Source: Lysinibacillus sp. 2017
GTDB taxonomy: Bacteria > Bacillota > Bacilli > Bacillales_A > Planococcaceae
Direction of reading: 5' to 3'
Length of the DNA: 64,000 nt
NCBI RefSeq assembly: GCF_003073375.1
Contig: NZ_CP029002.1
Location: 1,536,001 to 1,600,000 of the forward strand
Below, piece by piece: positions 25,393 through 34,380 of the stretch. A program made the position numbers and the translations under genes. The notes below the pieces were generated by a model that had not been told where the DNA came from, made no database searches, and was given only the letters and a program-made list of their open reading frames with translations. Position 1 is the first letter of the stretch. Each line of letters opens with the position of its first letter.

Positions 25393-26120
25393 GAGCGTTA
25401 ATTTTTGCCAACCGCGTATCCAAAGAAATTATACGAGATCCGTTGTCATTGTTTTTTGGGTTGGCCTTTCCATTAATATTACTATTCTTGCTATCAGCAA
25501 TTAATAATAGTATTCCCGTAGATTTATTTAATCTAGCGTCTCTCGCTCCAGGCATTGCGGTATTTGGGCTATCCTTTATGGCAGTATTTACAGCACAAGT
25601 TGTATCGAAGGACCGTGCCAGTTCATTTTTAACGCGGCTTTACACGACCCCGATGACTTCAAACGATTTTATGCTCGGTTATATGATGCCCCTACTTATC
25701 ATGTCTTGTGTACAGGTAATGGTATGTATGTTCGTAGCAGTCGTAATGGGGCTGTCATTTTCATATACGATTTTCTTATTGATTGCCGTTTTAGTACCGG
25801 TCGCTTTTATTTATATTAGTATAGGGTTAATTTGCGGAACATTGTTTAGTGAAAAAGCAGCCGTAGGGATTTGCGGCGCATTATTGACAAACGTATCGGC
25901 GTGGGTTTCAGGTATTTGGTTTGATCTAGATTTAGTAGGAGGACTGTTTAGAGATATTGCCTATTCACTTCCATTTGTCCATGCAGTTGAAATGAGTAAA
26001 GCTGCGTTAAATGGGGAAGTAGGAGATTTGTTTCCACATATATGGTGGGTACTTGGCTATACAGGTGTACTTGTGATACTTTCGATTATTGTGTTTAAGG
26101 AGAAGTCGAGGGAAATGTAG
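25389..26120 (+). CDS. ABC-2 type transporter permease
   Basis: The 243-residue membrane protein has six helices in the ABC2_membrane layout (SLFFGLAFPLILLFLLSAIN, APGIAVFGLSFMAVF, DRASSFLTRLYTTPM). The conserved RLYTTPM loop contacts the ATPase. It is translationally coupled to the ATPase gene. Substrate unknown. Confidence 0.9.
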   Translation: MRALIFANRVSKEIIRDPLSLFFGLAFPLILLFLLSAINNSIPVDLFNLASLAPGIAVFGLSFMAVFTAQVVSKDRASSFLTRLYTTPMTSNDFMLGYMMPLLIMSCVQVMVCMFVAVVMGLSFSYTIFLLIAVLVPVAFIYISIGLICGTLFSEKAAVGICGALLTNVSAWVSGIWFDLDLVGGLFRDIAYSLPFVHAVEMSKAALNGEVGDLFPHIWWVLGYTGVLVILSIIVFKEKSREM

Positions 26121-26138
26121 CCTCCATAATAGTCCTAT

Positions 26139-26185
26139 AAAAAATGCCATCCGTACAGTGAATAACTGTGCGGATGGCATTTTTA
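26139..26185. terminator. Bidirectional terminator
   Basis: AAAAATGCCATCCGTACAG pairs with CTGTGCGGATGGCATTTTT (one mismatch) and serves the convergent ABC and MFS genes. Confidence 0.92.
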
Positions 26186-26221
26186 GTTGGTGCTCTATTA
26201 AATATTATGTTATTAATTTGC

Positions 26222-27424
26222 TTAAGCTGGAAGTTCTTTAAACTTAGCCTTTTTTCCGTGTACAAAATAATAAATGATGATCGTTAAAAATACTAGGACA
26301 CCCATAGATAGGTACATGCCTCTGAAACCGAAAATTGGCATAATCATCCCAATGATGAGCGGTCCAACGCCAATACCTGCATCCATAGCAATATAAAATG
26401 TTGAAGTGGCAAGGCCAATACGATGGCGCGGCGATTTATTGACCACAACGGTTTGGCTACATGAAACCATATTACCAAAACCAAGTGCAATAAATGCACT
26501 CGCTAGTAGAAGCATAAAGTTTGAATAGGATTGGCTTAAGCAAAATAAACCAACTGTATACAACAGTAGTGCTGGATAGATGACAATATTTTCACCTTTT
26601 CTATCTAGTAACTTACCCGTAAATGGTCTAGAGCCTAACAGGAAGAATGCATATACAATGAAAAAGAGACTAGCTGCACCAGTTAAATTTATTTCGGTGG
26701 CATAAGGGCTAATATATGTTAGTACACTTGCATAAGTAATTCCTAATACAAAAATAATACTTGCGATAGGTAACGCCGTTTTTTCAAAGAAATCTTGTAA
26801 TTTAAAGCCCTTCGCTTGTTGTAGTTGAGCTTTTGTTAAAGGCACTTCAGGTATTTTTGCGAATAGCATGACGATAATGCTTATGACAGAAAATAGCGTA
26901 CACACCTCAAAAATCATATCAAAGTCGGCATGTTGCATAATAAGTATACCTAAGAAAGGGCCAACAGCAGTTGCAAGAGGTGTGCTTAAAGAGTAATAAC
27001 TTGTACCTTCGCCTCTACGTTCAGCGGGAATAATATTCATAACAGCAGTTGCCATAACGGTAGAAGCGACCCCGAATGCCGCACCATGTATAAAGCGTAC
27101 TAATAATAGTAAGTTTAGATTATCTACTAAGAAATATAGTATAGATGCAATTAAAAATAAGATTAAGCTGCTATAAAGTAATTTATTTCGTCCAATGACA
27201 TCAATGTATTTGCCGGCTACTAAACGTAAAACTAAAGAACCGATTACGAATATACTAGCTGCAAATCCAGCTTCAGTTTGTGACGCGTTAAATTGTTGAA
27301 TCGCATAGAGCGTTAGTGTGGTCATTAATAAGTAAAATGTTAGAAATACTAAAAATGATGTGACAGTAATAATGATAAAGTCTTTGGTCCATAATTTTGA
27401 TTTAGTCATGTTGCTTGTGTTCAT
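26222..27424 (-). CDS. MFS transporter (drug-efflux type), MarR-linked
   Basis: The 400-residue protein has 12 membrane helices and MFS motif-A-like GKYIDVIGRNK after helix 2. It is a clear paralogue of the MFS protein at 36397 (both have LWTKDFI near the start, then FYLL and RLV/RLF). The gene overlaps the end of the upstream marR gene by 23 bp, or 8 bp if the second Met (27409) is used. Export of a toxic compound under MarR control is likely. Confidence 0.9.
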   Translation of the reverse strand: MNTSNMTKSKLWTKDFIIITVTSFLVFLTFYLLMTTLTLYAIQQFNASQTEAGFAASIFVIGSLVLRLVAGKYIDVIGRNKLLYSSLILFLIASILYFLVDNLNLLLLVRFIHGAAFGVASTVMATAVMNIIPAERRGEGTSYYSLSTPLATAVGPFLGILIMQHADFDMIFEVCTLFSVISIIVMLFAKIPEVPLTKAQLQQAKGFKLQDFFEKTALPIASIIFVLGITYASVLTYISPYATEINLTGAASLFFIVYAFFLLGSRPFTGKLLDRKGENIVIYPALLLYTVGLFCLSQSYSNFMLLLASAFIALGFGNMVSCSQTVVVNKSPRHRIGLATSTFYIAMDAGIGVGPLIIGMIMPIFGFRGMYLSMGVLVFLTIIIYYFVHGKKAKFKELPA

Positions 27425-27845
27425 CTCCGTTTAATTTGTTCAATATTTTAAGTAAGGTTTGAAAAGTAACGTCCAACTCTTCATCTGAGATATTGTTAAA
27501 AGCTGTATTTTCAAAATCATCCTTAGTTTGCTGAACCGTAGACTGAATCTCATAACTAGTCTTACTTAAAACAATTCTTCTTTCTCGACTGTCATTTGAA
27601 GGAACCTGAAGAACATAATTGTTTTTAATTAATTGATTCACAGCACGCGTAACAGTAGATTTTTCAACATTTAAATACTTCGCAATATCAACGAGTGAAG
27701 AGGAATCCTCTTTCTTTAATAGAAATTCTATTATCGCTAATTGCGCATGGGTAAGTTTAAACTCAGCCATACGTTGATTAAGGTTGTTGGTCATAGTCCT
27801 GGCTACTTGGAAAAAATGATGGACTAGCTCTTTTCGATGACTCAA
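27402..27845 (-). CDS. MarR-family regulator
   Basis: The 147-residue winged-helix protein shows LTHAQLAIIEFLLKKEDSSS, VDIAKYLNVEKSTVTRAVNQL (recognition helix) and NDSRERRIVLSK (wing). It probably represses itself and the overlapping MFS gene through the perfect palindrome at 27864. AAGGAGGTTAGAGTTTG RBS. Confidence 0.92.
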   Translation of the reverse strand: MSHRKELVHHFFQVARTMTNNLNQRMAEFKLTHAQLAIIEFLLKKEDSSSLVDIAKYLNVEKSTVTRAVNQLIKNNYVLQVPSNDSRERRIVLSKTSYEIQSTVQQTKDDFENTAFNNISDEELDVTFQTLLKILNKLNGDEHKQHD

Positions 27846-27863
27846 ACTCTAACCTCCTTTAAA

Positions 27864-27883
27864 ATAGTTGCGTATGCAACTAT
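27864..27883. promoter_or_regulatory. MarR-type operator, perfect 20-bp palindrome
   Basis: ATAGTTGCGTATGCAACTAT lies 19 bp upstream of the marR start codon; arms of 8 bp match exactly. A half-site (AATAGTTGCA) occurs again near 27932. Confidence 0.8.
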
Positions 27884-27908
27884 ATAACTTTTCTACTATA
27901 GTGTCAAT

Positions 27909-28370
27909 TTATTTAAAAAGTATAATGTTAAATAGTTGCAAAGAAGTGTGAATAATAGGAAACAAAATAAGCTCAAAACGCTGACATAATGGCGTTTTGA
28001 GCTTATAAATATTTAATAGAAGCAAACGAATATTTCTATGGCTGCTTGTGATTTGTTCTTGTAATTGCATAAACAGTCCAAGCTTTTCTTCAAATAGCTT
28101 GTCATAATCATCAAGACTTGCGCCAAATAATGAAAAGCCTTCTAAAAAAGCGCCACGCCCTAAAATAACTTCTGTACGTCCACCCGATAGTAAATCAAGC
28201 GTCGCGAAATCCTCATAGACACGTACTGGATCAGCCGTACTAATAACGGAAAGTGTACTTGCTAACTTAATATTTTTAGTTTCACGCGCAATAGCAGCAA
28301 GTAGCATCGCATAGCTGGATGTCACAAAGTCTAAACGATGATGTTCACCCACACCAAATACAAAGTTCAT
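27909..28370 (-). pseudogene. Truncated LLM (luciferase-like) flavin oxidoreductase
   Basis: The 153-residue frame starts MNFVFGVGEHHRLDF and continues with IARETKNIKLASTLSVISTADPVRVYEDFATLDLLSGGRTEVILGRGA, which is the central part of bacterial luciferase-like monooxygenases. The normal first 45 or so residues (first beta strand) are missing, with an RBS fused directly to the truncated frame. After LFMQLQEQ the sequence departs from the family and lacks the C-terminal half. A functional enzyme is unlikely. Confidence 0.8.
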
Positions 28371-28385
28371 ATTTTCACCTGCTTT

Positions 28386-28730
28386 TTATAATAGAATGAT
28401 TAGTAGTGCAAGTGCTAAAATGCCAAGTACGAGAATCAGTGCTGTATCTTTCATTGTATCTTTTATACGAATATGTGTAATCACGCCACCGATACCGACT
28501 GCTACTAGAATGGCTACTCCGATGATGGCTGCTGTTTCATTCCAAAAACCTACGATTAATAATGCCGCCGCAATTAATTCAATTAACCCAGTGACTACTC
28601 GGAACCACTGTGGGTAACCCCATTTTGTAAATCCTTCGATATGCATTTTTGAACCAGACACTTTACCAAAACCAGCCATAATAAACATTAACGCTAAAAT
28701 CCCCTGTAATACCATGGCTAATACGGTCAT
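28386..28730 (-). CDS. DoxX-like membrane protein
   Basis: The 114-residue protein has four helices (ILALMFIMAGFGKVSG, VVTGLIELIAAALLIVGF, IIGVAILVAVGIGGVITHI, ALILVLGILALALLIILL) in the DoxX/DoxD pattern with GFGKVSG and GLIEL. These are integral membrane proteins linked to thiol or quinone redox. ATG 28730 has a GGGAGGATTCAT RBS. It lies between a decayed oxidoreductase and a decayed NmrA-like gene, all divergent from a TetR regulator. Confidence 0.85.
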   Translation of the reverse strand: MTVLAMVLQGILALMFIMAGFGKVSGSKMHIEGFTKWGYPQWFRVVTGLIELIAAALLIVGFWNETAAIIGVAILVAVGIGGVITHIRIKDTMKDTALILVLGILALALLIILL

Positions 28731-28742
28731 ATGAATCCTCCC

Positions 28743-28966
28743 TTATTTATTAAATACAATTGGCATTTTATGAATCCATTCTGTTTTTAGAATGGAATCA
28801 TACATACATTTCGCTGCATTTTTACGGGATACACTAAATTTGCTTTCGTATCACCAAAAGACGTTGTATAGCCATTTCCATCTGTTTTGATATTCGGGTT
28901 AATAATACGAACAACTGTCCAGTCTTGACCAATCTTTCCGTTGGCACCAAATACAGTAATATTCAA
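28743..28966 (-). pseudogene. NAD(P)-binding (NmrA/SDR-like) gene remnant with deletion and frameshift
   Basis: TTG 28966 with a GGAGGTGAAATAAA RBS opens NITVFGANGKIGQ, the glycine-rich NAD(P) site of atypical short-chain reductases. It then jumps to DWTVVRIINPNIKTDGNGY, normally found about 110 residues later. A frameshift after NLVYP moves the rest (SRKNAAKCMYDSILKTEWIH) into another frame ending at 28743. Internal deletion plus frameshift make it a pseudogene. Confidence 0.75.
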
Positions 28967-28997
28967 TTTATTTCACCTCCAACATCTTTCGTTTATC

Positions 28998-29009
28998 CAA
29001 CATATGTTG
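28998..29009. promoter_or_regulatory. Probable TetR operator
   Basis: The 12-bp palindrome CAACATATGTTG lies between the divergent TetR gene and the NmrA/doxX group. TATGTTGTATA extends it. Confidence 0.55.
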
Positions 29010-29116
29010 TATAGTTATCTTAAATTCAAACTAAATTTGCCACAACCAACAAAACATTTTAAAAATCGTATATACGACATATGAAGCTAAGTGTCGAAAA
29101 AGTGAGGCGTATACCT

Positions 29117-29668
29117 ATGGAAAAAGCAATCGATCCACGTATTTTAAGAACGAGACAATTGATAATGGATGCCTTTATGCAACTAGCTGTGGAAAAGGAC
29201 TTTAAAGACATTACGATCAAAGATATTACATCGCGTGCCACAATCAATCGTGCGACGTTTTATTATCATTTCTTTGATAAATTTGATCTACTCGAAAAAG
29301 TATTAAGTGAGAATGTACTAAAAGGCGTATTAAAAAATGTAAGCTCATATGAAGCATTAACTACTGCTACATTAAAAGATATTTTCTTTAGCTTACTAAG
29401 TTTTCAAAAGGGATTAGCGAATCAGTGTTCTAGAAGCTATGAGGCGTTTACACCAAAAATTGAGACGATAGTTAAGGATGAACTTGGTCGCGTATTTCGT
29501 GATCTTTTAAAGGTGAAATATCCAGAATGGTCTTTTGAAAAGGTGGATTTAAAAAGTATATTAGTGAGTTGGACACTTTACGGGATGTCAACGAAATATG
29601 TAAAAAGTGGGGAACAGCCAACAGAACAATTGATTGAGGCATTATTTGCAACATTACTGAAGGAATAA
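29117..29668 (+). CDS. TetR-family regulator
   Basis: The 183-residue protein has an N-terminal TetR helix-turn-helix (RTRQLIMDAFMQLAVEKDF, ITIKDITSRATINRATFYYHFFDKFDLLEKV). The C-terminal part resembles the DhaS-like or TetR_C_7-type effector domain (SILVSWTLYGMSTKYV). ATG 29117 is preferred to ATG 29081 because GTGAGG lies at the right distance. It is divergent from the doxX group, which it probably represses. Confidence 0.9.
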   Translation: MEKAIDPRILRTRQLIMDAFMQLAVEKDFKDITIKDITSRATINRATFYYHFFDKFDLLEKVLSENVLKGVLKNVSSYEALTTATLKDIFFSLLSFQKGLANQCSRSYEAFTPKIETIVKDELGRVFRDLLKVKYPEWSFEKVDLKSILVSWTLYGMSTKYVKSGEQPTEQLIEALFATLLKE

Positions 29669-29748
29669 CTGTTACACACAAATAACAGAGGCTATATTTT
29701 GATGCATGATATAATTTAAATAAATATTGAATTATTTGGAGTTAGAAA

Positions 29749-29901
29749 ATGAAAAATAAAAAAGTAAAGAAAGAAAAACAGGACGGCCTTTTTAAAGAGA
29801 TGCTAGGGGAGCTTACCAGTTCAATCATATTTGAAGTGGCTTGGAACATTTTAATGTTTATTCCCAAAATGATTATTCGTTTAATAAAGAACATCTGGTG
29901 A
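29749..29901 (+). CDS. Small basic membrane-associated protein (50 aa)
   Basis: ATG 29749 follows TTTGGAGTTAGAA. The product starts with a lysine-rich segment (MKNKKVKKEKQDG) and ends in an amphipathic or hydrophobic helix (VAWNILMFIPKMIIRLIKNIW). No known family. It lies 4 bp upstream of another membrane protein gene and may form a pair with it. Confidence 0.5.
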   Translation: MKNKKVKKEKQDGLFKEMLGELTSSIIFEVAWNILMFIPKMIIRLIKNIW

Positions 29902-29905
29902 AAGG

Positions 29906-30286
29906 GTGATAAAAAGTGGATTCATTATTCTGGTATTTTCTGGTATCAGCATAATCGGATTTGTTGTTCTCGCTCTTATAAAAAGAAATATGGAAAATCG
30001 GAAAACCTTTAGATCCTTTTATAAATTAACTGGGGGTTATCTTTACTTGAATAATACAAATTCGCTCAAAAAGAAATGGCTTGTATTAATCGCTGCTCTA
30101 ATTATGCTATCTTTTTCCTTAAAGAACTTCAATTTTACTCAATTAGAAAATTTCTCATTTAAAGACATTTTGCCAATCATTATGCTAACGGCTTTTATTT
30201 TTTTATTAAGAACAAGTATATTTTCTGTGATATTGCTAAGCATACAAAAAATATGGAGTCAATTATCTAAAAAGACCAAAAGTTGA
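29906..30286 (+). CDS. Small membrane protein, unknown
   Basis: The 126-residue frame from GTG 29906 has three hydrophobic segments (FIILVFSGISIIGFVVLALI, WLVLIAALIMLSFSL, ILPIIMLTAFIFLL). The start is uncertain because the RBS-like GGTGAAAGG is very close to the GTG. No domain is recognised. Confidence 0.5.
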   Translation: MIKSGFIILVFSGISIIGFVVLALIKRNMENRKTFRSFYKLTGGYLYLNNTNSLKKKWLVLIAALIMLSFSLKNFNFTQLENFSFKDILPIIMLTAFIFLLRTSIFSVILLSIQKIWSQLSKKTKS

Positions 30287-30334
30287 ATACTTTAATTCGT
30301 GTTATGAATTCAAAAGACATTTTGATAGAAAAAA

Positions 30335-30397
30335 CGTTCCCAAATAGCTTCCTGAAAGTAACCGTATCTTTTAAGGGTTACATCATGTTTGGGAACG
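30335..30397 (-). terminator. Nested-hairpin terminator of the minus-strand MarR/DUF3147 operon
   Basis: CGTTCCCAAA pairs with TTTGGGAACG. An inner GTAACC/GGTTAC stem lies inside. Read on the minus strand the structure is followed by TTTTTTC, so it terminates the operon ending at 30412. Confidence 0.8.
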
Positions 30398-30411
30398 ATT
30401 GATATATGTCT

Positions 30412-30762
30412 CTAATAAATGTCTTTAAAAAGTTTTATAAGTATATCTTGAATAGCTAAAAATAACATCCATCCCGCTATACCTAAAAGTACCGACCATA
30501 ACAAGTGGAGTGAATTTTTCATTCCGAAGTAAACAATAATCAATAAAGCCATCGTTGCTGGTAAGCCCATTAAAACCCCGACAATAAATTTATTTAATGT
30601 TACCGCTTGTTCCCCCTGTATAGATAGCCATAAAATACTCAACAAACTCACTAAGGGTAATGCCGCTATAATTCCTCCGTACGTAGGAAATCTTTTTGCA
30701 ATTTCTGTTACTAAACCAATAATGATTGCTGAAACTAAAATTTTAACTACTGCATACATCAT
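30412..30762 (-). CDS. DUF3147-like membrane protein
   Basis: The 116-residue protein has four helices and the DUF3147 pattern: TEIAKRFPTYGGIIAALPLVSLLSI, then LMGLPATMALLIIVY. These small membrane proteins are often found as GlpM-like or regulator-linked permease-like units. It overlaps the end of the marR gene by 4 bp (translational coupling). Function unknown. Confidence 0.8.
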   Translation of the reverse strand: MMYAVVKILVSAIIIGLVTEIAKRFPTYGGIIAALPLVSLLSILWLSIQGEQAVTLNKFIVGVLMGLPATMALLIIVYFGMKNSLHLLWSVLLGIAGWMLFLAIQDILIKLFKDIY

Positions 30763-31166
30763 TTAGCACGCTCGCTTAATAATTTTAAGCTATTCACCAA
30801 TTCTAATCTTTCTTGATCACTTAATGACTGCATAATCTTTTCAAGCTTTGATTCATCCAAGCTTGTATTTTTTTCGAGAACATCTTCCCCTAATTTTGTT
30901 AAATATAGTATTACCCTCCGTTCGTCTTCCGTACTTCTAGACTTAGAGAGATACCCTCTATTCACTAACCTTTTTACATGCTCAGATGCTGTATTATGGG
31001 AAATTTTTAAATACTCTGCAATGTTTCCAACGCTATTTAAATTTGTTTTTTTGATTAATTGTAAAATACGGACAGCTTGATGCGAAATCTGTTCTTCATG
31101 TACATAATGAAGGGCAAAATAAATATCTGTCCAGTATTGATTTAGTGATTTAATCTCCTTATCCAT
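30759..31166 (-). CDS. MarR-family regulator
   Basis: The 135-residue winged-helix regulator shows VGNIAEYLKISHNTASEHVKRLVNRGYL (recognition helix) and STEDERRVILYLT (wing). A near-perfect inverted repeat just upstream (31198-31220) is its probable autoregulatory site. It is in an operon with the DUF3147 gene. Confidence 0.9.
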   Translation of the reverse strand: MDKEIKSLNQYWTDIYFALHYVHEEQISHQAVRILQLIKKTNLNSVGNIAEYLKISHNTASEHVKRLVNRGYLSKSRSTEDERRVILYLTKLGEDVLEKNTSLDESKLEKIMQSLSDQERLELVNSLKLLSERAK

Positions 31167-31197
31167 AGGAACACCTCATTTTCATCGTATGAACAGA

Positions 31198-31220
31198 TTA
31201 TATCGTTTTAAACGATATAA
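31198..31220. promoter_or_regulatory. MarR-type operator
   Basis: Arms TTATATCGTTT and AAACGATATAA form a 23-bp palindrome, 31 bp upstream of the MarR start codon. Confidence 0.75.
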
Positions 31221-31438
31221 AGTAAATGCTTTTTCTAAGAATGTAGGAGAACTAAAAACTTTCATTAAATGTTTAAATCTCCAAAGCACCCAAACGACCG
31301 ATAATTCGGTTTCTTAATTTAATATTTTACTTTTGATCCTCAGTTTTTTGTATTGAATGAATCAATAATAAAAAGGAACTATTTTACAATTTATTCGTTA
31401 ACTATAATAAATATTAGAAATGGAAGGAGCGCGACCTA

Positions 31439-32629
31439 TTGAATGATAAAAACCCCTTCATGGAAAAAATAGATTGGACATTAATTTCTATTTTATTTAT
31501 CTTCTTTTGTATTAGTTTACTAGCTATTTCTTCTGCACAAACAACTAGCTATACAGGTATCAATTTTATTCCTCGTCAAATAGTTTATTACGGGATTTTG
31601 GCATTCATCATACTATGTGTCATGTATTTTGATATTGAACAGTATAAAAAAATCACTTGGTTTTTGTATGGTTTTGGCATTCTATTACTCGTTGCATTAA
31701 TATTTATGCCGGAAGGAAAGGGACAAATTGGAGAGGTGGTCAATGGTGCAAAAAGTTGGTATCATACCCCACTAGGCAATATACAACCATCCGAATTCAT
31801 GAAAACTTTTTACATATTGGCGTGTGCTAAAACGATCGGCTTACATAACGAAAAACATTTACGCACATTAAAAACGGACTTATATTTATTGATTAAAATT
31901 TTAGGGTTATTAATTGTGCCATTTTTACTTGTATTCGATCAACCTGATTTAGGATCCGCACTTGTTTTCATCGCCATTACGATTGCACTTATACTCGTTT
32001 CGGGAATTTCGTGGTTGATAATTTTACCATTATTGACACTAGCAACAGCAACTAGTGGTTTTGTTATTTGGATGGTATTTAACATGCAAGATTTTTTGGA
32101 AAATATGTTTGGCATTGAGCCATATAAACTGGGGCGTATTTTTTCTTGGTTTGACCCTTATAAATACGCATCAAATGAAGGTTTTCAACTAATTTCCTCG
32201 ATGAATTCAATTGGCTCTGGTGAAATATTTGGCAAAGGTTATTTAAATCGTGAGGTATATGTAGTCGAAAATCATACAGATTTCATTTTTACAGTTATTG
32301 GTGAAAAATGGGGCTTTATCGGCGCAAGCTTCATCATTTGTATGTACTTCATTTTAATGTATCATTTAATCAAAATTGCGATGATGGTAAAAGATCCATA
32401 CAGTTCATATATTTGCACGGGAATTATCGCAATGATTACATTCCATGTATTTGAAAATATCGGTATGACGATTCAATTATTACCGATTACCGGAATTCCA
32501 CTACCATTTATTAGTTATGGCGGTAGTTCATTAATGGGCAATGCACTCGCAATCGGCCTTATTTTCAGCATGCATTTTCATCATAAACACTATATGTTTA
32601 CCACTATTGGTGAGGATGATGAAGATTGA
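31439..32629 (+). CDS. FtsW/RodA/SpoVE-family glycosyltransferase (RodA-like)
   Basis: The 396-residue SEDS protein has about 10 helices and the signature region FDQPDLGSALVF, then SWFDPYKYASNEGFQLI and NHTDFIFTVIGEKWGFIGA, ending PFISYGGSSLMGNALAIGLI. SEDS proteins polymerise peptidoglycan with a class B PBP. The FDPYK and EGFQL spacing fits the RodA side of the family. TTG 31439 has an AAGGAG RBS. It is not in a cell-division cluster, so it is probably an accessory RodA paralogue. Confidence 0.9.
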   Translation: MNDKNPFMEKIDWTLISILFIFFCISLLAISSAQTTSYTGINFIPRQIVYYGILAFIILCVMYFDIEQYKKITWFLYGFGILLLVALIFMPEGKGQIGEVVNGAKSWYHTPLGNIQPSEFMKTFYILACAKTIGLHNEKHLRTLKTDLYLLIKILGLLIVPFLLVFDQPDLGSALVFIAITIALILVSGISWLIILPLLTLATATSGFVIWMVFNMQDFLENMFGIEPYKLGRIFSWFDPYKYASNEGFQLISSMNSIGSGEIFGKGYLNREVYVVENHTDFIFTVIGEKWGFIGASFIICMYFILMYHLIKIAMMVKDPYSSYICTGIIAMITFHVFENIGMTIQLLPITGIPLPFISYGGSSLMGNALAIGLIFSMHFHHKHYMFTTIGEDDED

Positions 32630-32734
32630 AATCGTAATAATTCACTAAATTAATTTAGCATTATTTGTAACGAATCTTTGTTTCATTCTATATATATGTA
32701 AGCTCAATTTAAGGATGTTGAAGGGAGGTATTTA

Positions 32735-33151
32735 GTGGAGGATTTAAGTGAAATCTATAAATCCTATGCAAATGACCTTACTATTATCGGTATGCTAGTA
32801 GTTCAGGATGTAGGAGTTGTTAAAGATTTCTTTTTTCCAAAAGTCACCGCATTTGTAGACATAGAGGATGATATGGAAGATTGGCAGAGTATTCGTTTTA
32901 CGGATTTCCATTTTAACGACCAGGATTATTTAATTTATGGACAACTTTTTGGGGAAAAGAGAATTGTTAATGATGCGAATAGTGAAAGTGATGTAATCCT
33001 AAGAGTAAAAGACGAAAAAGGTAATGTAATTATTGATGAATTTCAAATAACCCCTGGAAAAAGCATTAAATTAGAGAAATTGAAGAGAGGGGAAAAATAT
33101 TATTTTGAAATAAAAGCCTCACCAGGACGTTTCATGATTAATGCAGTATAG
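32735..33151 (+). CDS. Protein of unknown function
   Basis: The 138-residue acidic soluble protein starts at GTG 32735 behind GGGAGGTATTTA. It contains VKDFFFPKVTAFVDIEDDMEDW and a beta-rich C-terminal half (VIIDEFQITPGKSIKLEKL). No signal peptide and no recognised domain. It may be an immunity- or accessory-type protein, but nothing in the context supports a role. Confidence 0.6.
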   Translation: MEDLSEIYKSYANDLTIIGMLVVQDVGVVKDFFFPKVTAFVDIEDDMEDWQSIRFTDFHFNDQDYLIYGQLFGEKRIVNDANSESDVILRVKDEKGNVIIDEFQITPGKSIKLEKLKRGEKYYFEIKASPGRFMINAV

Positions 33152-33306
33152 GGAGAAGAGATGAAATTGATACAGATATATAAAACCAATGTGAATATTT
33201 TAAAATTAAGGCTACGTAACACTTTGATTAATTAGGGTAATTATTCCTCATTTGAGTTATTATGGATAATGTAAGTAAAAATTGTGTATAAGAAAGAAGG
33301 AATTTA

Positions 33307-34080
33307 ATGATTTTAGAAGCAGATTTACATGTAAGGCAAAAATTAATCCCGATGTTTGAAAAAATTGATAGCACGATAATTCTATCATGCCTTCAAGGAC
33401 ATATGGGAACTGCTTGGGTGGATGACCTTGAGAATCCGACTGTTGCTCAAATAACAGTGGGGATTTTTGTGTTTTTTGCTGGAAATGCGGACACAAAAGC
33501 AGCTGAAGAATTACTTAATAATCTACCTGATTTTACTCTTGCAATTGTTGATTCCGATGAATGGAAAAATCGTATCGAAACAGTTCATGTTGGTTCAATT
33601 GAGAAGTTTCCACGATATAGATTTGAAAAGAATTTGGAACATTTAAATAGAAAACATATACAAAGTCTAATATCAACACTACCTGATGGGTATGAGATTA
33701 AGCAGATAGATAAAACGATAGCACAAGATCCGTCTTTCCATGAACTTTCAGAGGACTTCGTAAGCCAGTTTGATTCTATTGATGATTTTATTAATAGAGG
33801 AATAGGTTATGCAATTATCAATAACGATCACGTTGTTTCTGCTGCAACCTCGTTTAGTATATATGATGATGGGATTGAGATTGAAGTTGCTAGTCACCCT
33901 GATTATAGAAGGCAAGGTTTAGCTACAATTGTCGCTTCTATTTTAATATTAGATTGCTTAGATAGAGGAAAGTACCCTAATTGGGATGGTGCTAATGAGG
34001 AATCTGTTAAATTAGCTCAAAAAATCGGCTATAAACTGCAAGAATCCTATGATACATATTTTATTAATAATGAAAAATAA
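33307..34080 (+). CDS. GNAT acetyltransferase (GNAT_acetyltran / PF12746-like)
   Basis: The 257-residue protein has an N-terminal domain (GHMGTAWVDDLENPTVAQI) and a C-terminal GNAT core with IEVASHPDYRRQGLATIVASILI (acetyl-CoA loop) and YPNWDGANEESVKLAQKIGY. This matches the GNAT_acetyltran family of Bacillales, which has few characterised members. ATG 33307 has an AAGAAGGAATTTA RBS. Confidence 0.85.
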   Translation: MILEADLHVRQKLIPMFEKIDSTIILSCLQGHMGTAWVDDLENPTVAQITVGIFVFFAGNADTKAAEELLNNLPDFTLAIVDSDEWKNRIETVHVGSIEKFPRYRFEKNLEHLNRKHIQSLISTLPDGYEIKQIDKTIAQDPSFHELSEDFVSQFDSIDDFINRGIGYAIINNDHVVSAATSFSIYDDGIEIEVASHPDYRRQGLATIVASILILDCLDRGKYPNWDGANEESVKLAQKIGYKLQESYDTYFINNEK

Positions 34081-34107
34081 AATTGTTTCCTTGAGCACAT
34101 TCAATTA

Positions 34108-34380
34108 TTGCTGGGTGTAAATCACCTTTTTATTGCAGGGTTTAATACTGAATTCTGTTGTATATTCACTGCTATATCAGCATTTGATAGAGGTTATACA
34201 GTAACATTTATAGAAGATGCGACTGGAACTGTTAATACGGATGAAACTTTTGAAATTCAAGGTTTAGATATAAAAGATATTGTTGGAATTGTTTTACATT
34301 GGTCAAATGCTATTGAAGTATTAGATTACGAAGAATATGTTGAAGCGTATAAAATAAAAAACACAATCCAAGAAAAATAG
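34108..34380 (+). pseudogene. Isochorismatase-family hydrolase, N-terminally truncated
   Basis: The frame encodes GVNHLFIAGFNTEFCCIFTAISAFDRGYTVTFIEDATGTV, the C-terminal region of cysteine hydrolases including the catalytic Cys loop. The N-terminal half with the catalytic Asp and Lys is missing and no proper RBS precedes the frame. The coding sense seems to begin near 34091 with LEHIQLL. A decayed gene is the best reading. Confidence 0.75.
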
